From the NCBI GenBank assembly GCA_964444835.1, contig CAYUIT010000017.1:1-64000 (forward strand): a stretch of DNA of 64,000 bases, written 5' to 3'. This DNA is from CADEED01 sp964444835 (lineage in GTDB: Bacteria; Pseudomonadota; Gammaproteobacteria; Steroidobacterales; Steroidobacteraceae). The translations under genes and the position numbers were made by a program. Of this stretch, positions 25,392-32,747 are shown piece by piece (the stretch's first letter is position 1; each line of letters begins with the position of its first letter). Under the pieces are notes generated by a model that was given only the letters and a program-made list of their open reading frames with translations, was not told the origin of the DNA and did not search any database.

Positions 25392-27932
25392 TCAACCGCG
25401 GTCGTCAGGGCCCTGGCTTGGGGCGGAGGCGCCACTCGGGGGCGTCGATGACCATACGACATATGACTTGGCCGCGGGAGGCGGTGGCAAGTCGCTGGCG
25501 GGCTCGGCGCGCGGGGCCTCCGATTCAGCTCGAGCGGGTGATTCTTGACCAGCAGGCGGGAAAGACTCGCGCGCATGAAAGGCGCGCTCCTCAGGACTCG
25601 CCTCGCGGCCGCCGACAAAATCGCTCTGGCTAGGCGCGCCTACAGCGCCACCTATCTCGCGAGATCCGCCGCCGCCACCACGCCGACCGCGACGGCGGCG
25701 CCGACCGCGACGCTCGCCGCGCTCGGAACTCTCCGGGCCATCGCTCCCGCCAGTGCTCGGCGCACCTTCTGGAATCGCTCCCTCGGTGGCGGGTGCGCCA
25801 GCGCTGCCGCCCGCAGCAGCCTCTCGCTCGCGCCGTTGTTCGCGTTGACGCTCACGATCGCGCTCCCGTTGAGCGGCACGCTCCGCCTCGCGTTGCGGAT
25901 CGCGCGGCGTGTTGTCACGTTGTGCATCACGTTGGTGGTCGCGGTTCTGCTCACGCTGGCCGTCGCGCGGTTGTCCCTCACGCGCCCGATCGCGTCCCGC
26001 GCCACCGCGCTCGTTGCGGTCACGATTGCCGTCGCGGCGTCCATCGTGGCGACGCTCGCCACGATCCTGACGATTGCGGCCGTCACGCCCGCGATCGCCG
26101 CGGCGTTCGCTGCGCTCGTGTCGATCACGGCGTCCGCCCTCTCCACGTGTAGGCTGGTTGTTAGCAGCCGCTTCCGTTGGCGCAGCCGATGCCGGTGCAG
26201 GTGTTCCCACGAGCCACTGCTTGATGCGAGTGAGTACGCCGGGTCGTGGTTGCTCGACGAGCGTCTGCGGGGCAGGGGCTTGCGCGGCGGGCGCTGGCAC
26301 CGGCACATGTACGATGATTGGCGCAGCAGTCGCCGGCGTGATCGGCTGCACTGCCGCAGGCTCCTGTGTCGGACGCCGCTCGCGCGTACCCGCAGGGTCG
26401 GCAATCTCCGGCCGCTCGGGCATCTTGTAGCTGAGTACTTTGTTTTCGGGCGCTTCGACTTCATCGTCGCGCACACGCTTGATCGAGTACTCCGGCGTTT
26501 GAATGTGCGGATTCGGCACGATGACCAGATCCACATCGCTCTTGTCTTCGAGCGTGCGTAGCCATTCGCGCTTTTCATTGATCAAGTAGGTAGCCACTTC
26601 GACCGGCACCTGCGCAATGATCTTTGCGGTGCGATCCTTCCGGGCTTCCTCGCCGATCAAACGCAGGATCGCGAGCGCCATCGACTCGACCGAACGAATG
26701 CTGCCGATGCCCGTGCAGCGCGGGCATACGATGTGACTCGACTCGCCGAGCGACGGCCGCAAGCGCTGGCGCGACATCTCGAGCAGGCCGAAGCGCGACA
26801 AGCGCCCGATCTGGATGCGCGCGCGATCCATCTTGACTGCATCTCGCAGCCGATCTTCGACTTCGCGCTGATTCTTCTGCGACTCCATGTCGATGAAGTC
26901 GATGACGATCAATCCGCCCAAGTCGCGAATCCGCAATTGGCGTGCGATCTCGTCGGCAGCCTCGAGGTTGGTGTTGAGCGCAGTCGTTTCGATATCGCTG
27001 CCGCGCGTGGCGCGCGCGGAGTTGATATCGATCGAGACCAACGCCTCGGTGTAGTCGATGACGATCGAGCCGCCCGAGGGCAGCTGCACTTTGTGTGCGT
27101 ACGCCGATTCGATCTGACTTTCGATCTGAAAGCGCGTGAACAGAGCAATGTCGTCGGTGTACTTCTTTAGCCGGCGCTGCGACTCCGGAGGCATGTAGCG
27201 CTGCATGTACTCTTCGGCGGTCGCAAACGCGGCATCATCGTCGACCAGCACTTCGCCGATGTCGTCGGTGAGGTAGTCGCGCAACGCGCGCGTGACGGCG
27301 TCACTTTCGCGATACACCAAGAACGGTGCCGGCCGATCTTTGCCAGCCAGCTCGACTTGATCCCATTGCACCTTGAGGTTGTCGAGGTCCCACTGGAGTT
27401 CCTCGACCTGGCGACCGACGCCCGCTGTGCGCACAATCGCGCCCATGCCGTCGGGGATCTTGAGGTCGTCCATCACCTGCCGCATTTGGTCGCGGTCCTC
27501 GCCCTCAATGCGACGCGACACGCCGCCAGCGCGCGGATTGTTCGGCATCAGCACCAAAAAGCGGCCAGCCATCGATATGAACGTGGTGAGGGCGGCGCCC
27601 TTGTTGCCGCGCTCTTCCTTTTCCACTTGAACGATGACCTCTTGGCCTTCGTTCAGGAGTTCGCGCATGTTCATGCGCCCGCCTTGCGGCTGCTGGCGGA
27701 AGTATTCCTTTGAGATTTCCTTCAGCGGCAGAAAGCCGTGGCGCTCGGAACCGTAGTCGACGAAGCACGCTTCGAGCGAGGGCTCGATGCGTGAGATGCG
27801 ACCTTTGTAGATGTTGCCTTTCTTCTGTTCTCGAGACGGGATGTCGATACTAAGGTCGTACAGCTTCTGGCCATCCACCAGAGCGACGCGCAACTCTTCT
27901 TGCTGAGTTGCATTGACGAGCATTCTTTTCAT
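25392..27932 (-). CDS. rne: Ribonuclease E
   Basis: 846-residue endoribonuclease that initiates mRNA decay and matures rRNA and tRNA. The N-terminus (MKRMLVNATQQEELRVALVDGQKLYDL) closely matches the E. coli enzyme. The S1 domain follows, then the catalytic DNase I-like region with the two metal-binding aspartates in VSIDINSARATRG and GGLIVIDFIDMES. The zinc-link motif is CPRCTGIGSIRS. From about residue 510 the chain becomes low-complexity, rich in Pro, Arg, Glu and Gly, the scaffold part that binds membrane and degradosome partners; its sequence is not conserved. Divergent rluC lies upstream, as in E. coli. Confidence 0.95.
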   Translation of the reverse strand: MKRMLVNATQQEELRVALVDGQKLYDLSIDIPSREQKKGNIYKGRISRIEPSLEACFVDYGSERHGFLPLKEISKEYFRQQPQGGRMNMRELLNEGQEVIVQVEKEERGNKGAALTTFISMAGRFLVLMPNNPRAGGVSRRIEGEDRDQMRQVMDDLKIPDGMGAIVRTAGVGRQVEELQWDLDNLKVQWDQVELAGKDRPAPFLVYRESDAVTRALRDYLTDDIGEVLVDDDAAFATAEEYMQRYMPPESQRRLKKYTDDIALFTRFQIESQIESAYAHKVQLPSGGSIVIDYTEALVSIDINSARATRGSDIETTALNTNLEAADEIARQLRIRDLGGLIVIDFIDMESQKNQREVEDRLRDAVKMDRARIQIGRLSRFGLLEMSRQRLRPSLGESSHIVCPRCTGIGSIRSVESMALAILRLIGEEARKDRTAKIIAQVPVEVATYLINEKREWLRTLEDKSDVDLVIVPNPHIQTPEYSIKRVRDDEVEAPENKVLSYKMPERPEIADPAGTRERRPTQEPAAVQPITPATAAPIIVHVPVPAPAAQAPAPQTLVEQPRPGVLTRIKQWLVGTPAPASAAPTEAAANNQPTRGEGGRRDRHERSERRGDRGRDGRNRQDRGERRHDGRRDGNRDRNERGGAGRDRAREGQPRDGQREQNRDHQRDAQRDNTPRDPQREAERAAQRERDRERQREQRREREAAAGGSAGAPATEGAIPEGAPSTGGSDGPESSERGERRGRRRRRGRRGGGGGSREIGGAVGAPSQSDFVGGREASPEERAFHARESFPPAGQESPARAESEAPRAEPASDLPPPPAAKSYVVWSSTPPSGASAPSQGPDDRG

Positions 27933-28355
27933 TGGACCCTACGGAGTAGAGAAGGGCCAACGGGTCGGAGCCATAGGTGAATGCCAACTCGCCCCGGCCC
28001 TGACGGCGGGAGGAGCTGTTAGCCCAAGGAGTGCGTGACGGCGCGGAGATTTTCACTGCCTTATGTAGCCCGTTCGCGCAAGGTGCTGCGAACAGAGCGC
28101 CCGAAACCTTTGGACGTCAATTCACCGACGGTGCGCGAAGAGGTGCGGGACTTACCCGCTCGTTCGCCGCATGACCCAGCCGGCCTGCGATGGCCTCGAT
28201 ATCGAGGACCAACTAACATGCAGCGCGTTCGAGTCGTCTTACGGTTGCGATCGGCGGCGCCGCTCTTTTGGCGTTGTCCGACAGCCTGCTATGCGCGGCT
28301 GGGGACGACCTGTGAATGATATTCTGAGATTTCATTTAAAACAAGGCCTTACGAA
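27933..28355. other. rne-rluC divergent intergenic region; predicted long rne leader
   Basis: 423 bases without a convincing gene. A possible promoter for rne is present near the rluC end (28316-28344), which would give the rne mRNA a leader of about 375 nucleotides; E. coli rne has a comparably long leader that RNase E cuts to control its own synthesis. A perfect 14-base palindrome CCTCGATATCGAGG lies at 28194-28207, and GC-rich inverted segments occur near the rne start. An open frame at 28035-28319 has no recognisable protein features and is treated as noise. Confidence 0.55.
28316..28344 (-). promoter_or_regulatory. Putative sigma-70 promoter for rne
   Basis: On the minus strand a TTGTTT -35 element (28339-28344) is separated by 17 bases from a TATCAT -10 element (28316-28321). 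The -10 matches consensus at 5 of 6 positions, the -35 only at 3 of 6. Transcription would begin near 28309 and leave a leader of about 375 nucleotides before the rne ATG at 27932. Confidence 0.4.
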
Positions 28356-29351
28356 ATGAACGATGCGCGCGCGCAACAACCGGCCGGGATTTCGAGTGCC
28401 GTGCGGCAGGTCGTTGTCGACGCGGGCTACGCGGGGCAACGCCTCGATAACTTCCTGCGGCGCGAGCTGCCGAACGTGCCCAAAAGCCACGTTTACCGGG
28501 TGATTCGTAAGGGTGAGGTCCGGGTCAATGGCAAGCGCGCCAAGCCCGAAACGCGCTTGTCCGAGGGCGATACGGTGCGTGTGCCGCCGGTGCGGCTCGA
28601 GCCCGAAGGCACGCCGCGTCGTTTACCACACGCGATCGCAGACCAGATGCGGACCGCGATCATTTACGAGGATCGCGACCTGTTGGTGCTCGACAAGCCG
28701 GCCGGCATCGCGGTGCACGGCGGCAGCGGCGTGAGCTTCGGCGTGATCGAGGCGCTGCGCGCGTTGCGCCCGGATGAGACCTTGGAGTTGGCCCACCGCC
28801 TCGATCGCGACACCAGCGGTTGTTTGTTAGTCGCGCGGCGTCCGGCAGCGCTGCGCACTTTGCACGCTCTGCTGCGGGAGGGCGATTTCGATAAGCGCTA
28901 TCTCGCGCTCGTGCGTGGCAAATGGGAGCTCGGCGCGAAGCGGATCGATGCGCCGCTGCGAACCGACATTCGGGTGGGCGGTGAGCGCACGGTCAAGGTC
29001 AATGCGACTGGCAAGGAGGCCGTGAGCGACTTCAAGCCCGTGCAGTTCTTCGGCAAGAAAGCGTCGCTCGTCGAGGTTGCTCTGCATACCGGGCGTACGC
29101 ACCAAATCCGTGTGCATGCCGCCCATGCAGGCTATCCGATCGCAGGTGACGAGAAATACGGCGCGGCGGACTTCAACGAAGCGATGCAGAGCCTCGGGCT
29201 CGAGCGCATGTTCTTGCATGCGCACAGCGTGAGTTTCACGTGGCCCGAGACCGGCAAGACGATCAGCGTGAATGCGCCGCTGCCCGCGGAACTCGCGGCG
29301 GTGATCGATCGACTGGGTGACGCGACGCGTCGCGTTCGGCGCAGTAGTTAG
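28356..29351 (+). CDS. rluC: 23S rRNA pseudouridine synthase RluC
   Basis: 331-residue RluA-family enzyme. E. coli RluC modifies U955, U2504 and U2580 of 23S rRNA. An N-terminal S4 RNA-binding domain (GQRLDNFLRRELPNVPKSHVYRVIRKGEVRVNGKR) precedes the catalytic domain with HRLDRDTSGCLL; the catalytic aspartate is D150. The C-terminal GRTHQIRVHAAHAGYPIAGDEKYG is also diagnostic. Assignment to RluC rather than RluD rests on the position divergent to rne, the order found in E. coli and Pseudomonas. Its last four bases overlap the convergent maf gene. Confidence 0.92.
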   Translation: MNDARAQQPAGISSAVRQVVVDAGYAGQRLDNFLRRELPNVPKSHVYRVIRKGEVRVNGKRAKPETRLSEGDTVRVPPVRLEPEGTPRRLPHAIADQMRTAIIYEDRDLLVLDKPAGIAVHGGSGVSFGVIEALRALRPDETLELAHRLDRDTSGCLLVARRPAALRTLHALLREGDFDKRYLALVRGKWELGAKRIDAPLRTDIRVGGERTVKVNATGKEAVSDFKPVQFFGKKASLVEVALHTGRTHQIRVHAAHAGYPIAGDEKYGAADFNEAMQSLGLERMFLHAHSVSFTWPETGKTISVNAPLPAELAAVIDRLGDATRRVRRSS

Positions 29352-29953
29352 GGCACTTCGAAGCCGGTGTGCCGCAAGGCGGCCGCAAGCCAGATCAAGG
29401 GGAGCCCGATGAGTGCGGTCGGATCGTCCGAGTCGATGCGTTCGAACAACGCGATTCCCAGGCCCTCAGCCTTGAAGCCACCGGCGCAATCGAACGGTTG
29501 CTCGCGGTCGATGTAGCGATCGATTTCCGCATCGCTCAGATTGCGCACCTTGACCGCCGTTGTGTCGGTGTAAGCGAGATCAATGCGACCGTTCACGCTG
29601 CGCACCGCGCAGCCGGTATAGAACTCGGCGCCGGAGCCCGCCAGCAGCTTCAGTTGTTGGCGGCAGTTGTTGGCATTGCCCGGTTTGCGTAGCAACGTCG
29701 CATTGGCTGCAGCCACTTGGTCGCTGCCGATGACGATCGCGTCGGGAAAGCGGGTGGCGACCGCTTGCGCTTTTTCACGTGCGAGGCGATGCGCACGATC
29801 GCGCGGCGATTCGCCGGGAATCTCGTGCTCATCGACGCCGGGGCTTTGGATCACGAACGGCAACCCGAGGCGGCCGAGGAGTTCGGCGCGGTACTTCGAT
29901 GTTGAGGCGAGGATCAGCGGGCGCCGGCGGGCCGGCTGTTCTGGGTCAGTCAC
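29348..29953 (-). CDS. maf: Maf-family nucleotide pyrophosphatase (YceF-like)
   Basis: 201-residue Maf/Ham1-superfamily enzyme that hydrolyses non-canonical or modified nucleoside triphosphates. The N-terminal LILASTSKYRAELLGRLGLPF is the family signature, followed by VDEHEIPGESPRDRAHRLAREKAQAVA and VIGSDQVAAANATLLRKPGN. E. coli YceF, which has the same genomic position next to rluC and yceD, prefers 7-methyl-GTP; that specificity is inferred here. It converges with rluC (4-base overlap) and diverges from yceD across 91 bases. Confidence 0.92.
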   Translation of the reverse strand: MTDPEQPARRRPLILASTSKYRAELLGRLGLPFVIQSPGVDEHEIPGESPRDRAHRLAREKAQAVATRFPDAIVIGSDQVAAANATLLRKPGNANNCRQQLKLLAGSGAEFYTGCAVRSVNGRIDLAYTDTTAVKVRNLSDAEIDRYIDREQPFDCAGGFKAEGLGIALFERIDSDDPTALIGLPLIWLAAALRHTGFEVP

Positions 29954-30006
29954 GAAAAACCTTGATTTGGGCCCCGAAAAAACAACAAGTTACGCCAATT
30001 CTGCTT

Positions 30007-30035
30007 TTGACTTGGCGAGGAGCCGCACCTATTAT
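30007..30035 (+). promoter_or_regulatory. Strong sigma-70 promoter for yceD-rpmF (near-leaderless)
   Basis: TTGACT (30007-30012) and TATTAT (30030-30035) are separated by exactly 17 bases; each hexamer matches consensus at five of six positions. The transcription start would fall near 30042, only about three bases before the yceD ATG at 30045, implying a leaderless or nearly leaderless message. No Shine-Dalgarno sequence is present ahead of that ATG. Confidence 0.7.
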
Positions 30036-30044
30036 ACGCGCCCC

Positions 30045-30578
30045 ATGCGTTCGGACGGATCCCGGCAGTTTACGGTCGATTCGCTCGTCGCGGGCGGCGA
30101 TCGCGAGTTTGCCTTCTCAGTGGCGGAGTTTCCGCGGCTAGAAGCGAGCTTGGCCGAGCCGGTTGGCGAGGCACGGGGCTCGGTCACGTTCGAGCAGGTC
30201 TTGGGTGTACCCGTGGCCAACATTGCCGTGACGGCTGACATGCGCCTCGTCTGTCAGCGTTGTTTGCAGGCGATGGATTGGCCGGTGGAGAGCCGCTCTC
30301 GAGTGGCGCTCGTGCCGGATCTCGCTGCGGCGGATCGTCTGCCCGATGGGCTCGAGTCGATCATCGTCGAGAACGATCGCGTCAGCGTGCGCGATTTGGT
30401 GGAAGAAGAATTGTTGCTGGCGTTGCCCGTCGTGCCGAAGTGCGATGCGGGCGACTCCTGCAGTCGGTTGGCGTCGCAAGCTGCCGCGGTCGAAGCGCCG
30501 CAGGCGGTTGTGCCAGAACCGGTCGCAACACAAACACCGTTTGCGCAGTTGGGCGAACTGCTGAAACGTGGCAAGTAG
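30045..30578 (+). CDS. yceD: YceD/DUF177 family protein
   Basis: 177-residue protein of the YceD (DUF177) family, found next to rpmF in most bacteria and linked to 23S rRNA accumulation and ribosomal biogenesis in plants and bacteria. Family features are the CQRCLQ motif (VTADMRLVCQRCLQAMDW), the acidic VSVRDLVEEELLLALPVVPKC segment, and the NPF-like end TPFAQLGELLKRGK. A much longer open frame begins at 29667, but only the ATG at 30045 fits homologues and the strong promoter just upstream. The gap to rpmF is 24 bases. Confidence 0.9.
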   Translation: MRSDGSRQFTVDSLVAGGDREFAFSVAEFPRLEASLAEPVGEARGSVTFEQVLGVPVANIAVTADMRLVCQRCLQAMDWPVESRSRVALVPDLAAADRLPDGLESIIVENDRVSVRDLVEEELLLALPVVPKCDAGDSCSRLASQAAAVEAPQAVVPEPVATQTPFAQLGELLKRGK

Positions 30579-30602
30579 GCTCGCCCGAAGGAAGTTGTAG
30601 TC

Positions 30603-30797
30603 ATGGCTGTTCAAAAGAGTCGTAAGACGCCGTCAAAGCGCGGCATGCACCGTTCGCACGATGCGCTTAGCAAGCCGGCGTTGTCGGTCGATCCGCAGTC
30701 GGGTGAAACGCATTTGCGTCATCGCATCACGCCCGATGGCTTCTATCGCGGGAAGCGCGTCATCGAAAAGCCGGCTGACGTCGAGACCGCCGAGTAG
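30603..30797 (+). CDS. rpmF: 50S ribosomal protein L32
   Basis: 64-residue ribosomal protein. MAVQKSRKTPSKRGMHRSHDALSKPALSVDPQSGETHLRHRITPDGFYRGKRVI is a standard proteobacterial L32; it lacks the zinc-binding cysteines present in some Gram-positive versions. A GGAAG-type ribosome-binding site lies upstream. It follows yceD, forming the usual yceD-rpmF operon. Confidence 0.97.
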   Translation: MAVQKSRKTPSKRGMHRSHDALSKPALSVDPQSGETHLRHRITPDGFYRGKRVIEKPADVETAE

Positions 30798-30928
30798 TTA
30801 GCGCACCGGCGGTATACGCCGGTTCACTGACATCCTCTGTACACGAAGCGCCGCTCGAGGGGAGTTCTCCTCGGCGGCGTAATCGTGTTACAAGGCAAGC
30901 ACTACGAGCGGCTGGGCAAAGAGGTTCC
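30798..30928 (+). other. rpmF-fabH intergenic region with two hairpins
   Basis: 131 non-coding bases where plsX lies in most relatives. Hairpin one has a 7-bp stem ACCGGCG/CGCCGGT at 30805-30823 with a five-base loop. Hairpin two, at 30849-30879, pairs CGCCGC and CGAGG with CCTCG and GCGGCG around an eight-base loop with one bulged T. Neither is followed by a T-run, so they are not classical terminators. They could attenuate transcription or stabilise the rpmF 3' end. Confidence 0.45.
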
Positions 30929-31903
30929 ATGTTCTCGCGTATCGCTGGCACGGGCTCTTACCTGCCGCAGAAAGTGGTCTCCAATTTCGATCTCGAGAAG
31001 ATCATGGATACCACCGACGAGTGGATCCGCACTCGCACGGGCATCGAGCGGCGCCACATCGCTGAGCCGCACCAAACGACGACCGATCTCGCCGAGCAGG
31101 CCGCGCGCCGCGCCATCGAAGCTGCGGGGATCACGCCCGAGGACATCGATTTCATCGTGGTCGGCACGACGACGCCCGATCTCGTGTTCCCCAACTGCGG
31201 TGTGTTGTTACAAGCCAAGCTTGGTGCGCGACGCGGGTGTCCGGCGTTCTCCGTCGAGACCGCGTGCAGTGGCTTCATTTATGCATTGTCGATCGCCGAT
31301 AAGTTCGTGCGTGCCGGTGAGGCGAAGCGCGCGCTTGTCGTCGGTGCGGAAACACTTTCGCGCATTACCGACTACAAAGATCGCGGGACGGCGGTGTTAT
31401 TTGCCGACGGCGCCGGCGCTGTCGTGCTCGAGCCGTCGAGCGAGGCAGGGGTCGTGTCAACGCATCTGCATGCCGATGGTGAGTACCGCGAACTGCTGTG
31501 CTCCGTCGGCGGCGTATCCAAAGGCTTTACCAACCCGGCAACGGGCCAAATCGACATTGCGATTCGCATGTCGGGCAATGAAGTGTTCAAAGTGGCCGTG
31601 ACCAAACTCGGCGCTGCCGTCGACGAGACGCTCGAGGCGAACAAGCTCGCCAAGTCTGATATCGACTGGTTGATTCCGCACCAAGCCAACATTCGCATCA
31701 TTCAAGCGATGGCGAAGCGGCTCGAGATGCCGATGGAGCGCGTGATTCTGACGGTGCAAGACCATGGCAATACGTCAGCGGCGTCGGTGCCGTTGGCGCT
31801 CGATGTCGGTGTGCGCGATGGGCGCATCAAGCGCGGCGATTTGCTGTTGCTGGAGGCGTTTGGGGGCGGATTTACGTGGGGGTCGGCGCTCGTTCGATAC
31901 TGA
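30929..31903 (+). CDS. fabH: 3-oxoacyl-ACP synthase III FabH
   Basis: 324-residue cytosolic condensing enzyme that starts fatty-acid synthesis by joining acetyl-CoA to malonyl-ACP. The catalytic triad is visible: Cys113 (ETACSGFIYAL), His251 (IPHQANIRI) and Asn281 (GNTSAASVPLAL). The N-terminus MFSRIAGTGSYLPQKVVSN and the C-terminal GFTWGSALVRY are standard. Unusually, plsX is missing upstream and fabD, fabG, acpP and fabF are missing downstream; a repeat element begins at the stop codon. ATG 30929 has an AAAGAGGT ribosome-binding site just before it. Confidence 0.96.
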   Translation: MFSRIAGTGSYLPQKVVSNFDLEKIMDTTDEWIRTRTGIERRHIAEPHQTTTDLAEQAARRAIEAAGITPEDIDFIVVGTTTPDLVFPNCGVLLQAKLGARRGCPAFSVETACSGFIYALSIADKFVRAGEAKRALVVGAETLSRITDYKDRGTAVLFADGAGAVVLEPSSEAGVVSTHLHADGEYRELLCSVGGVSKGFTNPATGQIDIAIRMSGNEVFKVAVTKLGAAVDETLEANKLAKSDIDWLIPHQANIRIIQAMAKRLEMPMERVILTVQDHGNTSAASVPLALDVGVRDGRIKRGDLLLLEAFGGGFTWGSALVRY

Positions 31904-32022
31904 GCGCGGCTTGCGAAGCCGCAAGCCGTCCGCGCGCCCCACGTGTATCGCGCAACGCCCCAGAGGACCTGCGGACCGATCCTGCGAAGCACGAGCGCGC
32001 TCCACGATGGCGCGGCGCTCTT
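31902..32022 (+). repeat. Structured intergenic repeat unit, copy 1 (direct orientation)
   Basis: About 121 bases beginning inside the fabH stop codon. The unit starts GAGCGCGGC and includes a GCCGTCC/CGCGCCCCACGTG segment, then ends in a 27-base block at 31996-32022 that is the exact reverse complement of 32206-32232. The same order of segments reappears on the opposite strand at 32206-32323, so the two are diverged inverted copies. No coding potential is credible. Confidence 0.7.
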
Positions 32023-32049
32023 TGCACACCGCAATCACGCTGCCTCGAC

Positions 32050-32076
32050 GCGCGTCGCCGTAACTCCTCGCGCGGT
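32050..32076 (+). repeat. Short dispersed repeat (CCGTAACTC box), copy A
   Basis: 27-base segment with the pattern GCGCGT-N2-CCGTAACTC-(CT)-CGCGCGGT. A closely matching 24-base copy lies at 38210-38233 beside the 3' end of the DUF2339 gene. Both sit in gene-free gaps next to a CACGTGTA-CGCG segment, suggesting members of one intergenic repeat family. Confidence 0.45.
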
Positions 32077-32176
32077 GTCCTGTGTTGCATCGAAGCGGTG
32101 CATCCGTCGTTGTGAGACTCGAGCCCAGCCAATGGATGGCGGAACCTTGTGGAGTCGTTCGAGCGCGGGCAGATGC

Positions 32177-32352
32177 TGCGCAGGGGCTTGGCTTTCGATG
32201 TGTAGAGAGCGCCGCGCCATCGTGGAGCGCGCGCGTGCAAGCTTTCAGCTCACCACAATTCCCATGTAGCGATGCGCGCTCCACGTGGGGCGCGGGGACG
32301 GCCTGCCATCGCAGGCCGCGCTCGACCACATCGAAAGCCAAGCCCCTGCGCA
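32177..32352. repeat. MITE-like element with 26-bp perfect terminal inverted repeats
   Basis: The 26 bases at 32177-32202 are the exact reverse complement of 32327-32352. Between them lies repeat copy 2 on the minus strand (32206-32323), itself matching copy 1 at 31902-32022. The unit is 176 bases, has no open frame of note and no obvious target-site duplication. Size and termini resemble a miniature inverted-repeat transposable element or a REP-type structured repeat. No transposase is encoded in the window. Confidence 0.65.
32206..32323 (-). repeat. Structured intergenic repeat unit, copy 2 (inverted)
   Basis: Read on the minus strand this segment begins GAGCGCGGCCTGCG and contains GGCCGTCC and CGCGCCCCACGTG, ending in the 27-base block 32206-32232 that is identical to copy 1's 31996-32022. 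The copies differ in the middle part. It is enclosed by the 26-base terminal inverted repeats at 32177-32202 and 32327-32352. Confidence 0.65.
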
Positions 32353-32379
32353 CCTCATAACCACTCTCAACAACCCCCA

Positions 32380-32409
32380 AAAGAAAACGCCGCGCAATGC
32401 GCGGCGTTT
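32380..32409 (-). terminator. Rho-independent terminator of the Lpp-like gene
   Basis: On the minus strand an 11-bp perfect stem (AAACGCCGCGC with GCGCGGCGTTT, 32385-32395 and 32399-32409) with a three-base loop is followed by TTTTCTTTT. It begins about 24 bases after the stop of the lipoprotein gene at 32433. The fabH side shows no T-run, so it probably serves only the minus-strand gene. Confidence 0.85.
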
Positions 32410-32432
32410 CCCAAGTCGGATGGAATCCGAAC

Positions 32433-32747
32433 TTACTTCGAGATCGAGCGACGGAACATCCGGTCGATCTTCTCGTTCGTAGCGTCGCAGCACGACTGGC
32501 TGGCTTGAGCAGCCGCCAACGCCTGGTTCGCCGCGCTTTGCGCGCCATTCGCGGTCTGCGAGGCGGCTTGTGCGGCGCTGTTAGCGGAATCCGCCGCGCT
32601 ACGAGCCGCAGCCAAATCCGTCTGCAAACGGCTGACCTGCGACTTCAAGTTGTCGACTTCTGCCTGCAGCGGCTTGAGATCCGTGCAACCGGCCAATGCG
32701 GCCACGACAGCTACTGCTGCAACCTTCAATACGATCGCGCTCTTCAT
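32433..32747 (-). CDS. Lpp/OprI-like alanine-zipper lipoprotein
   Basis: 104-residue small lipoprotein. The signal peptide ends in lipobox LAGC (MKSAIVLKVAAVAVVAALAGC, Cys21). The mature part is a long helix of heptads: LKPLQAEVDNLKSQVSRLQTDLAAARSAADSANSAAQAASQTANGAQSAANQALAAAQ. These alanine- and leucine-rich heptads fit a trimeric coiled coil like Lpp or OprI. The C-terminus ends RRSISK with a terminal lysine, the residue through which Lpp is joined to peptidoglycan. Two adjacent cysteines (SQSCCDATNEK) are unusual. An AAAGGGG ribosome-binding site lies upstream. A role in tethering the outer membrane is inferred. Confidence 0.8.
   Translation of the reverse strand: MKSAIVLKVAAVAVVAALAGCTDLKPLQAEVDNLKSQVSRLQTDLAAARSAADSANSAAQAASQTANGAQSAANQALAAAQASQSCCDATNEKIDRMFRRSISK

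Noticed and set aside
25652..26128. Possible tandem repeat array in rne, resembling a CRISPR or satellite
   Set aside because: The CGN/GAN-rich repetition encodes the Arg/Asp/Glu-rich RNase E tail in frame; units vary and there are no spacers.
25545..26561. 338-residue plus-strand open frame opposite the rne C-terminal region
   Set aside because: The repetitive Arg/Ala/Thr composition mirrors the low-complexity scaffold of RNase E on the other strand.
28035..28319. 94-residue open frame in the rne-rluC gap
   Set aside because: No homology-like features, Arg/Pro-rich, and it covers the expected rne leader and promoter.
31872..32548. Several overlapping open frames on both strands through the repeat element
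   Set aside because: They arise from GC-rich inverted repeats; the same peptides would be read from both copies and none resembles a protein family.
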